A stretch of DNA of 64,000 bases from Reyranella sp. GTDB taxonomy: Bacteria > Pseudomonadota > Alphaproteobacteria > Reyranellales > Reyranellaceae. The stretch lies in NCBI RefSeq assembly GCF_004297265.1, contig NZ_SCUT01000063.1, positions 62,001 through 126,000 on the forward strand, written 5' to 3'. This document shows, in pieces, positions 49,812-57,844 of the stretch (its first letter is position 1; each line of letters begins with the position of its first letter). The notes below the pieces were generated by a model. The model had not been told where the DNA came from. It saw only the letters and a list, made by a program, of their open reading frames with translations, and did no database searches. The translations under genes were made by a program, and so were the position numbers.

Positions 49812-52037
49812 ATGAAAGCGGCGCCCCTCCTCAAGGATCTCGTGCTCGTGGGCGGCGGCCATTCGCACGTCCATGTCGTGAAGAGCTTCGGCATGAAGCC
49901 GATGCCGGGTGTCCGGCTCACCCTGATCGGGCGGGACATCGAGACACCCTACTCCGGCATGATCCCGGGCTTCGTGGCCGGCGCCTACTCCTTCGACGAA
50001 TGCCACATCGATCTCGCTCGGCTCTGTGCCTGGACCGGCGCGCGATTGATTCATGCCGAGGCGATCGGACTCGATCGCGCGAACCGGCAGGTGCTGCTGA
50101 AGGATCGGCCGCCGGTCTCCTACGATCTCGTGTCGCTCGACGTCGGCTCCTCGCCCAGCATGGACCAGATTCCCGGCGCGGCCGAGCATGCGACGCCGGT
50201 CAAGCCCATCGCCGAACTCGGCCGCCGCTGGCTGGGCTTCCTCGAAAGGGTGAAGGATTGGCAAGGCGCGTTGCGCATCACGGTGATCGGCGGCGGCGCG
50301 GGCGGCGTCGAGCTGGCATTGGCCATCGACCATCGACTGCGTACCGTCGCGCGCAACGCCGAGGTCTCCGTCACGCTCGCGACCAAGGGCGAGATCCTGT
50401 CGGGGCAGGCGGCGGCCGCGCGGCGGCGCATGCGCGCGATCTTCGAGCGCCGCGGCGTGCGGCTGCTGGAGAACGCCGCCACGACTCGTATCGACGCCGA
50501 TGCGGTGCATCTCGAGTCGGGCGAACGGCTGCCGGTCGACGACGTGTTCGTGGTGACGCAGGCCAGTGCGGCCGCATGGTTCGCCGGGACCGGCCTGCCG
50601 CTCGATGAGCGCGGCTTCTTCGCCGTGGAGCCGACCCTCGCCTCGAAGGGCGATCCACTGGTGTTCGCCGCCGGCGATTGCGCGAGCGTGACCGAACATC
50701 CGCGTCCCAAGGCTGGCGTCTTCGCGGTGCGACACGGTCCGCCACTCGCCGCCAACCTGCGTCGCGCGTTGCTGGGACAGGCGCTGCAGCCCTTCACGCC
50801 GCAGCACCGCTATCTCTCGATCCTGGGCAGCGGTGACGGGCACGCGGTGGCGACGCGCGGCGCGTGGGCCGTCGAAGGGACGTGGGTGTGGCGCTGGAAG
50901 GACCATATCGACCGCAAGTGGATGCGCATGTATCGCGAGCCGCCGGCGGAGCCGATGGACACGGCCGCACGGGCAGCACCGCCCGATCCGGCGCTGGCCG
51001 ATGCCGAAGCGAGACGCCTGCTGACCGACATCGGCATGCGCTGCGGCGGTTGCGGCGCCAAGGTGGGGGCCGGCGTGCTCGATCGCGTGCTGGCGCGCCT
51101 CGGTCCTTCGCCCGCCGCGAACGTCACGATCGGCCTCGATGCGCCCGATGACGCCGCGATGATCGAGGTGCCACCGGGCCAGGCGCTGGTGCAATCGGTC
51201 GATTTCTTCCGCACCTTCATCGACGATCCCTTCGCCTTCGGCGAAATCGCCGCCGTGCATGCGCTGGGCGACGTCTGGGCGATGGGTGCCAGACCGCACA
51301 GCGCGCTCGCGCTGGCGGTCGTGCCGGCGGCGGCCGAGCGGCTGATGGAGGAAGACCTGTTCCAGATGCTGTCGGGCGCGCGACGCATCCTGGACGGTGC
51401 GGGCTGCGCGCTGATCGGCGGCCATTCCGGCGAAGGCCCGGAGACGGCGCTGGGATTCTCGGTGAATGGCCTCGTCGTCACGTCACAAGCCTTGCGCAAG
51501 GGTGGGCTGAAACCGGGCGACAGGCTGGTGCTGACGAAGCCGCTCGGCACCGGTGTGATCTTCGCCGCCGCGATGCGCGGCATGGCGAAGGCAGGCTGGA
51601 TCGAAAGCGCCCTCGTCTCGATGCGCATGCCATCGGGCGATGCTGCACGTGCGTTGGTGGTGGCGGGCGCGCATGCCTGCACCGACGTGACGGGCTTCGG
51701 CCTCGCCGGCCATCTCAGCGAGATGATACGCGCCAGCGGCAACGTCATGGTCGAGTTGCATCTCGACTCGCTGCCGGTGTTGCCGGGAGCCCTCGAACTG
51801 TTCGCGCGAGGCTATGCGAGCTCGTTGCAGCCTGCGAATCTGCGCGCGCGTCATCTCATCGATGGTCTCGATCGCGCGCAGGGTCATGCGAAGATTCCTC
51901 TGCTGTTCGATCCGCAAACCGCGGGAGGATTGCTCGCCGCAGTACCCGCCGGTGCCGAACTCAGCGACCACATGACTCACATCGGCACGATAAAATCACG
52001 CGAAGAATACGTGACAGAGATAAGACTCGTGATCTAG
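49812..52037 (+). CDS. selD: Fusion of NADH-dehydrogenase-like flavoprotein and selenide, water dikinase (SelD)
   Basis: 741 residues. The N-terminal 380 residues are a pyridine-nucleotide-disulfide oxidoreductase domain (LVLVGGGHSHVHVVKSFG, VIGGGAGGVELALAI, VFAAGDCASV). The rest is SelD, with active-site Cys414 and Lys417 (CGGCGAKVG), the ATP-binding LDAPDDAAMI and DVTGFGLAGHLSEM. SelD makes selenophosphate for selenocysteine or 2-selenouridine. The flavoprotein half may supply reduced selenium. The active-site residue is Cys, not selenocysteine. selA, selB and selU are not in the window. The ATG follows AAAGGAAAGACG. Confidence 0.94.
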   Translation: MKAAPLLKDLVLVGGGHSHVHVVKSFGMKPMPGVRLTLIGRDIETPYSGMIPGFVAGAYSFDECHIDLARLCAWTGARLIHAEAIGLDRANRQVLLKDRPPVSYDLVSLDVGSSPSMDQIPGAAEHATPVKPIAELGRRWLGFLERVKDWQGALRITVIGGGAGGVELALAIDHRLRTVARNAEVSVTLATKGEILSGQAAAARRRMRAIFERRGVRLLENAATTRIDADAVHLESGERLPVDDVFVVTQASAAAWFAGTGLPLDERGFFAVEPTLASKGDPLVFAAGDCASVTEHPRPKAGVFAVRHGPPLAANLRRALLGQALQPFTPQHRYLSILGSGDGHAVATRGAWAVEGTWVWRWKDHIDRKWMRMYREPPAEPMDTAARAAPPDPALADAEARRLLTDIGMRCGGCGAKVGAGVLDRVLARLGPSPAANVTIGLDAPDDAAMIEVPPGQALVQSVDFFRTFIDDPFAFGEIAAVHALGDVWAMGARPHSALALAVVPAAAERLMEEDLFQMLSGARRILDGAGCALIGGHSGEGPETALGFSVNGLVVTSQALRKGGLKPGDRLVLTKPLGTGVIFAAAMRGMAKAGWIESALVSMRMPSGDAARALVVAGAHACTDVTGFGLAGHLSEMIRASGNVMVELHLDSLPVLPGALELFARGYASSLQPANLRARHLIDGLDRAQGHAKIPLLFDPQTAGGLLAAVPAGAELSDHMTHIGTIKSREEYVTEIRLVI

Positions 52038-52095
52038 ATGCAATCAGGAGCGGTGCGCCCCGTGCCGTTCCTTGACATGGACAGGGAGATTTCAG

Positions 52096-52230
52096 ATGGC
52101 TGCGAAGAAGAAGGTTGCGAAGAAGAAGGCAGTGAAGAAGGCCGTTGCAAAGGCGAAGACCAAGACCGCCGCCAAGAAGGCCGTGAAGAAGGTCGCGAAG
52201 AAGGCAGCTTCTCGCCGCAAGCGCCGCTAG
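52096..52230 (+). CDS. 44-residue Lys/Ala-rich histone-H1-like peptide
   Basis: The peptide starts AAKKKVAKKKAVKKAVAK and ends in SRRKRR. It is made almost only of Lys, Ala, Val, Thr and Arg in an irregular KKA/VAK repeat, like the C-terminal tails of eukaryotic histone H1 and bacterial Hc1/AlgP proteins. GGGAGA precedes the ATG by about 7 bases. Such peptides bind DNA or RNA without sequence preference. The gene lies between selD and osmC on the same strand. The alternative frame here gives only Glu/Gly repeats and no ribosome-binding site. Confidence 0.75.
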   Translation: MAAKKKVAKKKAVKKAVAKAKTKTAAKKAVKKVAKKAASRRKRR

Positions 52231-52286
52231 ACTGATGCGAGGGCCCGGCAACGGGCCCTCCAGCATCGGGAGGCGACGACGGCACC

Positions 52287-52691
52287 ATGGCACACGCAAA
52301 GGCAAGCATCGGCACCACCAACTACGTGACGGCCATCGCGACAGGCCATGGCGGGCGTCACAAGCTCACGGCCGATGAGGGCCCTGAACTGGGCGGCACG
52401 GATGCCGGTCCCGCTCCCTACGATCTTCTCACTTCGGCGCTGGGCGCCTGCACGGTCATCACGCTCCGCATGTATGCCGAGCGCAAGCAGTGGCCGGTGA
52501 CGGCGGTCCATGCCGATATCCATTTCAGTCGCGACGGCGACAAGCAGCGCATCGACCGCGTGCTGACCATCGAGGGCGCCGTCGACGACGAGCAGAAGAA
52601 GCGCATGGCCGACATCGCGGAGCGCACGCCGGTGACGCTGACCCTGAAGAACGGCCTGGAGATCAGGACGTCGCTCTCTCAGTCTTCCTGA
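52287..52691 (+). CDS. OsmC family protein
   Basis: 134 residues. The OsmC fold is clear from HKLTADEGPELGGTDAGPAP and YDLLTSALGACTVITLRMYAERK, with the first redox cysteine at Cys55. The second family cysteine, expected in the helix starting AERxPV, is Thr114 (IAERTPVTL). Without a Cys pair, hydroperoxide reduction by the classical route is doubtful. The protein may belong to a non-redox OsmC clade. Its stop codon lies within the first arm of the R4 hairpin. It converges on the RraA-like gene. Confidence 0.88.
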   Translation: MAHAKASIGTTNYVTAIATGHGGRHKLTADEGPELGGTDAGPAPYDLLTSALGACTVITLRMYAERKQWPVTAVHADIHFSRDGDKQRIDRVLTIEGAVDDEQKKRMADIAERTPVTLTLKNGLEIRTSLSQSS

Positions 52692-52742
52692 ACGCAGCGA
52701 AGGACTCTGTTGCTGGCGCAAGATCCTTCGCTGCGCTCAGGA
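52686..52742. repeat. Hairpin repeat R4 overlapping the osmC stop
   Basis: TCCTGAACGCAGCGAAGGA (52686-52704) and TCCTTCGCTGCGCTCAGGA (52724-52742) are complementary with one mismatch. The TGA of osmC is formed by the first arm. The unit is of a kind widely dispersed in alphaproteobacterial genomes; no second copy was found in this window. Confidence 0.7.
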
Positions 52743-52754
52743 TGACACGGGATC

Positions 52755-53471
52755 CTACTTCCTCCCTCGCGCCTTCCACGCCTCGAAGTCGCGCTTCGCT
52801 TCTTCGCCGGCCACAGGAAACAGGCCTTTGAGCGACCGGCCGCGCGCGACCTCGGCTTCGGCGAATTCCTCGTAGGCGTAAGTGTCGAGGGCTTCCTGAG
52901 CCACGGCCTCGACGATGTCGGGCGGGATCACGAGCACCGCATCGCGGTCGCCGACGACCACGTCACCGGGATAGACGGCGACGCCGCCACAGGCGATCGG
53001 CAGGTTGAGATCGACCGGACGGTGGGCGATCGGGCTGGGCGGCGATGACGGACGGCGGTGATAGGCCGGCAGACCCGTCTTGTGCACGCCATCGGTGTCA
53101 CGAAAGCCGCCGTCGGTGACGATGCCGGCGGCGCCGCGCGCCTTCAGCCGGCCGACATAGAGATCGCCCGCCGAGGCCGCCCGCGAATCGCCGCGGGAGT
53201 CGATCATCAGCACATGACCCGGCGGGCACTCCTCCATCGCCTGCGGCTGCACCATCGAGCGGCTTGTCGAGGCCGGCCCGTCCTTGTCCTCGCGCGAGGG
53301 GATGAAACGCATGGTGAAGGCCAGCCCCACCATGCGCGGCTGCTCGGGTCGGATCGGCCACACATCGTACAGGGTCATGCTGCGCAGGCCCCGCTTGTTC
53401 AGCACGCCGGTCAAAGTCGAGGTGCCGACTTTCGCGAGCGCCTCCCGCAGGTCGGATGACAGGACGGACAT
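52755..53471 (-). CDS. RraA-like / oxaloacetate decarboxylase-family protein
   Basis: 238 residues. The RraA/HMG-aldolase fold shows in ASAGDLYVGRLKARGAAGIV, TDGGFRDTDGV (the Gly-x20-Arg-Asp metal and pyruvate site) and AVYPGDVVVGDRDAVLVIP. Members are aldolases or oxaloacetate decarboxylases acting on pyruvate-type substrates, or RNase E regulators in enterobacteria. A length of 238 with C-terminal extension favours the aldolase-like branch. GGGAGAGAAG precedes the ATG. It is divergent from cinA. Confidence 0.87.
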   Translation of the reverse strand: MSVLSSDLREALAKVGTSTLTGVLNKRGLRSMTLYDVWPIRPEQPRMVGLAFTMRFIPSREDKDGPASTSRSMVQPQAMEECPPGHVLMIDSRGDSRAASAGDLYVGRLKARGAAGIVTDGGFRDTDGVHKTGLPAYHRRPSSPPSPIAHRPVDLNLPIACGGVAVYPGDVVVGDRDAVLVIPPDIVEAVAQEALDTYAYEEFAEAEVARGRSLKGLFPVAGEEAKRDFEAWKARGRK

Positions 53472-53523
53472 GGTGCTTCTCTCCCTCTCGATTTTGCGTC
53501 GACCTTAGCCGATACTCCCGCGA

Positions 53524-54765
53524 ATGCGCGTGGAAATCCTCTGTACCGGCGACGAGATCCTCACCGGCAAGACCGTCAACACCAACTACAGCCACATCGC
53601 CCGCCGCCTCGTCGAGGTCGGGCTGGGTGTCCACTGGGGCACCACCGTCGGCGACGACCGCGAGAGCCTGCTGAAGGCTTTCCACCAGGCCGGCGAGCGG
53701 GCCGATGCGGTGATCGTGAACGGCGGGCTGGGGCCCACGGTCGACGATCTCTCGCAAGAGATCGCCGCCCAGGCCTGCGGCGTGGATCTGGTGCTGAGCG
53801 ATTACTGGATGACGCGCATGGAGGAATCCTATGCGCGGCGCGGCCGGGTCATGCCGCCCAACAACAAAAAGCAGGCGATGCTGCCGGCCAATGCCGAGTT
53901 CATCGACAATCCGATCGGCACGGCCTGCGGTTTCGCGGTCACCATCGGCAAGGCGCGCTTCTTCTTCACGCCCGGCGTGCCGCGCGAGATGCGCCGCATG
54001 CTCGACGAGCAGGTGCTGCCGCGCATCCTGGCGATGAGCGGCCTCCAGGGCGTCACGAAGCTCAAGCGTTTCCACACGTTCGGCATCGGCGAATCGCGCG
54101 CAGACCAGATGCTGGGCGATATCGGGGCCTTCAAGGAAGAAGGCGGCATCAAGCTCGGTTTCCAGGCGCATTACCCGCAGCTCGAGACCAAGCTCGCGCT
54201 CCGCGCCGACAACGAGGAGGCGCTGGCCGCCCTGCTCGCCCCGGCCGAGGCCGAGGTGCGCAAACGGCTGGGCAATTTCATCGTCGCCGAGGACGAACAG
54301 ACGATCGAAGGCGTGATCCTGGGCAAGCTGCTGGAGAGCGGCTTCACGCTTGCCATCGCCGAGACGGTGACCGGCGGCCACCTTGCCGCACGACTTGCGC
54401 CGCTGGCCGGCGCCGAACGCGCCTTCCGTCGTGGCACCATCGCGCGCGATCTGTCGGAACTCGGTGCCACCGCGGTCGCTCCCGATGAGGCGGCAAGCGT
54501 CGCCAAGGCTTTGCGCACGTCGAGCGGCGCCAGCCACGCGCTGGTCGTGTTGCTCGAACTCGACGAGGGCGCCGACAGGCCCGACATGGGCGGTACGATC
54601 TGCATCGGCCTCGCCGACGCGGGCGGCACGGTAACGCGCCAGGCCCGCCTGGTCGGCGGTCGCGACTGGGTGCGCATCGGCGCAACGGAACTCGGCCTCG
54701 ACTGCCTGCGCCGTCACCTGCTGGGTCTGCCGGTGGACGAACGCATCGATTTCGAACGGCGCTGA
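53524..54765 (+). CDS. cinA: CinA-like protein with degenerate deamidase motif
   Basis: 413 residues, the full CinA layout. The N-terminal COG1058 domain has EILCTGDEILTGKTVNTN, VIVNGGLGPTVDDL and FTPGVPREMRRML, the molybdopterin-binding-like ADP-ribose pyrophosphatase fold. The C-terminal PncC domain, from about 260, should carry A-E-S-C-T-G-G; here it reads AETVTGG (residues 279-285), so the catalytic Ser is Thr281 and the neighbouring Cys is Val282. The later Tyr/Lys strand is also changed (RRGTIARDLSELG). Nicotinamide-mononucleotide deamidation is therefore doubtful, while the pyrophosphatase half looks intact. No Shine-Dalgarno is seen; GATACT at 53511 could make the mRNA leaderless. Confidence 0.88.
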   Translation: MRVEILCTGDEILTGKTVNTNYSHIARRLVEVGLGVHWGTTVGDDRESLLKAFHQAGERADAVIVNGGLGPTVDDLSQEIAAQACGVDLVLSDYWMTRMEESYARRGRVMPPNNKKQAMLPANAEFIDNPIGTACGFAVTIGKARFFFTPGVPREMRRMLDEQVLPRILAMSGLQGVTKLKRFHTFGIGESRADQMLGDIGAFKEEGGIKLGFQAHYPQLETKLALRADNEEALAALLAPAEAEVRKRLGNFIVAEDEQTIEGVILGKLLESGFTLAIAETVTGGHLAARLAPLAGAERAFRRGTIARDLSELGATAVAPDEAASVAKALRTSSGASHALVVLLELDEGADRPDMGGTICIGLADAGGTVTRQARLVGGRDWVRIGATELGLDCLRRHLLGLPVDERIDFERR

Positions 54766-54799
54766 ACGGGCCACCTCACTGAACGGATAGGAGCTACAC

Positions 54800-55606
54800 A
54801 TGGCTGTCGTCGAGACCGAGAAGCACGGGCAGATCTTCGTCGTACGGATGAACCGGCCGGACCGGCTGAACGCGCTCAATCACGAGATGCGGACCGAATT
54901 ATCGGCGGCGTGGAATGAGTTCCGCACGTCCAGGGAACTCGAAGTCGCGATCTTCACCGGCGCTGGCCGCGGCTTCTGCGCCGGCGAGGACATGAAGGAA
55001 TCGCTGAAGGACGGCGTGGCCGGCGGCCGGCGGCCCGAGATCGAGGATCCGTTCATGTCGGGCAAACTCGAGAAGCCGGTGATCGCCGCGATCAACGGCT
55101 TCGCCATGGGCGGCGGTTTCATGCTGGTCGAGCGCACCGACCTGCGGGTCGCCGTGCGCGAGGCGGTGTTCGAGGTCTCCGAGGCCAAGCGCTGGCTGCT
55201 TGGCGGCTACAATCACGGCCACATCGCCAACCTGCCCTATCCCGTGGCGATGGAGATGGCGCTGGGCTTCCGCTTCACCGCCCAGCGCTTCTACGAGATC
55301 GGCTTCGTCAACCGGCTGGTCGACGCCGCCGAGCTGATGCCGACGGCCATGTCGATGGCCGAGCACCTGCTCACGCTGCCGCCGGCGTCGCGGGTGAACA
55401 CGGTCCATATGATGCGGCAGATGCGTCCCGCCCCCACCGCCGACCAGCAACGGCTCGCCGACGCGCTGCACGATCACGGCGCCAAGAGCGACCTAATGGA
55501 ATCGCGCGCCGCCTTCGCCGAGAAGCGCAAACCCAACTTCAAGGGCTGGAACGATCCGGAAGACCGGTATCGCCTGCCGACGCTGGAGAGCGTCAGGAAG
55601 AAGTAG
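54800..55606 (+). CDS. Enoyl-CoA hydratase/isomerase family protein
   Basis: 268 residues. The crotonase fold shows in RMNRPDRLNALNHEM, the oxyanion-hole segments GAGRGFCAGEDM and AINGFAMGGGFMLVERTDL, and AVFEVSEAKRWLLGG for the catalytic loop, where Glu in VSEAK is in the position of a catalytic acid. It would hydrate, isomerise or hydrolyse an acyl-CoA. GGATAGGAG precedes the ATG. It lies 34 bases after cinA and could be cotranscribed. The substrate is not deducible. Confidence 0.88.
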   Translation: MAVVETEKHGQIFVVRMNRPDRLNALNHEMRTELSAAWNEFRTSRELEVAIFTGAGRGFCAGEDMKESLKDGVAGGRRPEIEDPFMSGKLEKPVIAAINGFAMGGGFMLVERTDLRVAVREAVFEVSEAKRWLLGGYNHGHIANLPYPVAMEMALGFRFTAQRFYEIGFVNRLVDAAELMPTAMSMAEHLLTLPPASRVNTVHMMRQMRPAPTADQQRLADALHDHGAKSDLMESRAAFAEKRKPNFKGWNDPEDRYRLPTLESVRKK

Positions 55607-55615
55607 CGCGCTGCA

Positions 55616-55628
55616 GTCGAGACGACGG
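55616..55628. repeat. R1 repeat fragment
   Basis: GTCGAGACGACGG equals the outer right-arm end of the R1 elements at 17244-17263 and 25415-25429. It lies between two convergent stops. No left arm is present, so this is a remnant. Confidence 0.55.
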
Positions 55629-55637
55629 CGTTACATC

Positions 55638-56666
55638 CTAATACGCCTGCCCCTCGCACCGCGCGGTGACGGTCTGGGTGATCGCGCCGCGGGTATCGGC
55701 GTAATAGACGTAAGTGCCGGTCTCCAGGCCGCGCTTGATGCCGATTATGATCGTGTCGCTCGGCACGATGTTGTTCAGCACGACGAGATAGCGGTCCGCG
55801 AGCTGGACCGAGGCGCGCACCGGCGGCGCGCCATTGTAGATCACGGTGGGCTCGCCGCTGCGATTGATGATGGCGAACTTGGCGCCGTCGTCGGCGATGC
55901 AGACCGACTGGCCGTCGGCGATCAAGGGCGGCACGGGCCTCGGCACTGCCGAGTGGCCCACCATGGTGCCGGGCAACGGCGCTGACGGCGGCAGGCCCGA
56001 TGGGCCCAGCTGGCTTGGCTGGTTGACCGGGGGCACCGGCTTGGGCTTCGGCCTGCCTTGCGGCTTGGCTTCGACCGAAGGCTTCGCCTCGACCGGCCGC
56101 GCGGTTTCGGCCGCCATGACCTGCAGACCCGGTCCCTTCACAGCGCGCGTGGCAAGATAGCCGCCAACCCCGATGAACGTCATCAGCACGACGGCGACGA
56201 CCAGGATCGAACGACGCCGCGCCATCGCATCGGCGTGCGGCAGATAGGCCGGCGGCGGCGCGGGCCTGGGCGGAAGCAACGGTCCGGGCGGACGCCCTGC
56301 CACCGATTTGACGACAGGTTTCCTGGCGGCATTGAACGCGGACCTGCCGAACAGTCTCTCCGCCATCGTCGCTTTCGCGGCCGCGTTCGCCGCCAAAGCG
56401 ATCGCCGCGACCTGTTCGCGCCGGGTCCGCTCGGCATCGAGCGCCGCCTGAACCCTCGCATCGTAGCATGCGCGAGCATCCGGATCGGAGAGCGTTTGGT
56501 AGGCGTCGGTGATCTGCCGGAAATTGAACGCCGCGAGCTCGGGGTTCCCGGCTGCCACGTCAGGATGATAGCGCTTGGCCAGCGCCACGTAGGCGGCACG
56601 GATCATCGCCGCATCCGCCGTCCGCGACACGCCCAGCACCAGGTAATGGTCGACGTCGATCCTCAT
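55638..56666 (-). CDS. Membrane-anchored J-domain protein
   Basis: 342 residues from the ATG at 56666; a GTG at 56675 adds three. The N-terminal 70 residues are a J domain (DHYLVLGVSRTADAAMIRAA then RYHPDV, with His34-Pro-Asp36), followed by an alanine-rich helix and a proline linker, a membrane segment at about 154-172 and another proline-rich linker. The C-terminal 90 residues are a beta-rich domain (AIINRSGEPTVIYNGAPPVR) that would face the periplasm. The J domain should stimulate a cytoplasmic Hsp70. The layout, with a chaperone cofactor inside and a folded domain outside, is unusual. Confidence 0.83.
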   Translation of the reverse strand: MRIDVDHYLVLGVSRTADAAMIRAAYVALAKRYHPDVAAGNPELAAFNFRQITDAYQTLSDPDARACYDARVQAALDAERTRREQVAAIALAANAAAKATMAERLFGRSAFNAARKPVVKSVAGRPPGPLLPPRPAPPPAYLPHADAMARRRSILVVAVVLMTFIGVGGYLATRAVKGPGLQVMAAETARPVEAKPSVEAKPQGRPKPKPVPPVNQPSQLGPSGLPPSAPLPGTMVGHSAVPRPVPPLIADGQSVCIADDGAKFAIINRSGEPTVIYNGAPPVRASVQLADRYLVVLNNIVPSDTIIIGIKRGLETGTYVYYADTRGAITQTVTARCEGQAY

Positions 56667-56783
56667 CGCCGCCACAGTCTAGCGGATTCCGCCGGCGGCG
56701 GCCTGGATTTCGCGCATCGATTGTTTTTGCGGGGGACGGGCAAGGTCTCCCGGCCTATCCTCGCGGAAAAGGAGGAGACACCA

Positions 56784-57623
56784 ATGGCCTACCAGTCGAT
56801 CGAAGTGCGCAAGCTGACGCCGTCCATCGGCGCGGAGATCTTCGGTGTCGATCTCGGCAAGCCACTCGGCAACCAGCAGTTCCAGGAAGTGCACGACGCC
56901 TTGATGGAGAACCTGGTGATCTTCTTCCGCGACCAGAAGATGTCGATCGACCAGCACAAGGAGTTCGGCCGGCGCTTCGGGCCGCTGCACGTCCATCCCA
57001 ACGCACCCATCACCTTCCCCGAGCATCCCGAGATCCTGGTGATCAAGGCCGACGAGAACTCGAAGCACGTCGCCGGCGAGGAATGGCACTCCGACGTCTC
57101 GTGCGACCTCGAGCCGCCGATGGGCTCGATCCTCTACCTCACCGAAGTCCCGCCCGAAGGCGGCGGCGACACGCTGTTCGCCAACATGTACCGCGCCTAC
57201 GACACGCTCTCCGAGCCGATCAAGGAGATGCTGAAGGGGCTGACCGCGCTGCACGACAGTTCCAAGGCGCACTATTACCGGGTGAAGGCGACGGACCGCG
57301 ACGACATCAAGTTCCCCAACGCCGAGCACCCGATCGTGCGAACGCACCCGGTGACCGGCCGGCAAGGGCTCTACGTCAACCGCGGCTTCACCCTGCGCAT
57401 CCCGCAGCTCAAGCGCCACGAGAGCGACGCGCTGCTGGAGATGCTCTACCGCCACATCGAGACGCCGGAGTTCCAGTGCCGCTTCAAGTGGCAACCCAAC
57501 TCCGTGGCATTCTGGGACAATCGCTGCGTCCAGCACCACGCCATGTTCGACTACTTCCCGCACCGGCGGCATGGCCACCGCGTGACGGTGTGCGGCGACA
57601 GGCCGTTCCTGCGGACAAACTAG
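56784..57623 (+). CDS. TauD/TfdA family 2-oxoglutarate-dependent dioxygenase
   Basis: 279 residues. Fe(II) ligands are His102 and Asp104 (WHSDVSC) and a distal His at 251 or 252 (VQHHAMFDY). 2-Oxoglutarate would bind the Arg in HGHRVTVCGDR. PMGSILYLTEVPPEGGGDTLFANM is typical of the taurine/alkylsulfate/2,4-D dioxygenase group. It hydroxylates a substrate such as a sulfonate, aryloxyacid or alkylsulfate. AAAAGGAGGAGA gives an excellent ribosome-binding site. It ends 16 bases before the R5 hairpin. Confidence 0.92.
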   Translation: MAYQSIEVRKLTPSIGAEIFGVDLGKPLGNQQFQEVHDALMENLVIFFRDQKMSIDQHKEFGRRFGPLHVHPNAPITFPEHPEILVIKADENSKHVAGEEWHSDVSCDLEPPMGSILYLTEVPPEGGGDTLFANMYRAYDTLSEPIKEMLKGLTALHDSSKAHYYRVKATDRDDIKFPNAEHPIVRTHPVTGRQGLYVNRGFTLRIPQLKRHESDALLEMLYRHIETPEFQCRFKWQPNSVAFWDNRCVQHHAMFDYFPHRRHGHRVTVCGDRPFLRTN

Positions 57624-57638
57624 GTTACGACCGGCATT

Positions 57639-57717
57639 ATGGAGCGCGCCACTCCAGTGGCGCTCTTGCGTCGTCGGCAGGCAAGGGCATGAGCGCCACT
57701 GGAGTGGCGCGCTCCAT
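57639..57717. repeat. Hairpin repeat R5
   Basis: Perfect 27-bp inverted repeats, 57639-57665 and 57691-57717, contain the unit GCGCCACTCCAGTGGCGC and its complement. The element lies between the dioxygenase stop and the asd promoter and would insulate the leader from upstream transcription. Confidence 0.85.
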
Positions 57718-57726
57718 CGAGCGGCC

Positions 57727-57755
57727 TTTACACCCGGCCGGTCCCTGCCCTATAT
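57727..57755 (+). promoter_or_regulatory. Predicted promoter of the asd leader
   Basis: TTTACA (57727-57732) and CTATAT (57750-57755) are separated by 17 bases and are close to the sigma-70 consensus. The expected +1, about 7 bases after the -10 box, is near 57762, only about 5 bases ahead of the leader-peptide ATG at 57767. Confidence 0.6.
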
Positions 57756-57766
57756 CCCTCGGCACC

Positions 57767-57844
57767 ATGATGCGTTTCGCGACCAAAACGACCACGACCA
57801 CCAAAACGACCACCTTCGGTGGGCCGGCGAGGACGTGCGCGTAA
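57767..57844 (+). CDS. Thr/Lys-rich leader peptide of asd (attenuator peptide)
   Basis: 25 residues, starting MMRFATKTTTTTKTTTF. Ten of the 25 are Thr and two are Lys; between residues 6 and 16 nine of eleven codons are Thr (ACC or ACG) and two are Lys (AAA). Asd is on the pathway to Thr, Lys and Met. The codon run is placed just before the first pairing segment of a downstream RNA switch, as in thrL of E. coli, although the peptide sequence is unrelated. No ribosome-binding site is evident; with the predicted +1 at about 57762 the transcript would be nearly leaderless. The peptide ends with TAA at 57842, 29 bases before the terminator stem. Confidence 0.75.
   Translation: MMRFATKTTTTTKTTTFGGPARTCA

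Noticed and set aside
52038-52235. 65-residue Glu/Gly-rich frame over the histone-like gene
   Set aside because: It has no ribosome-binding site and is the shifted reading of AAG-rich codons. The Lys/Ala frame has GGGAGA at proper spacing.
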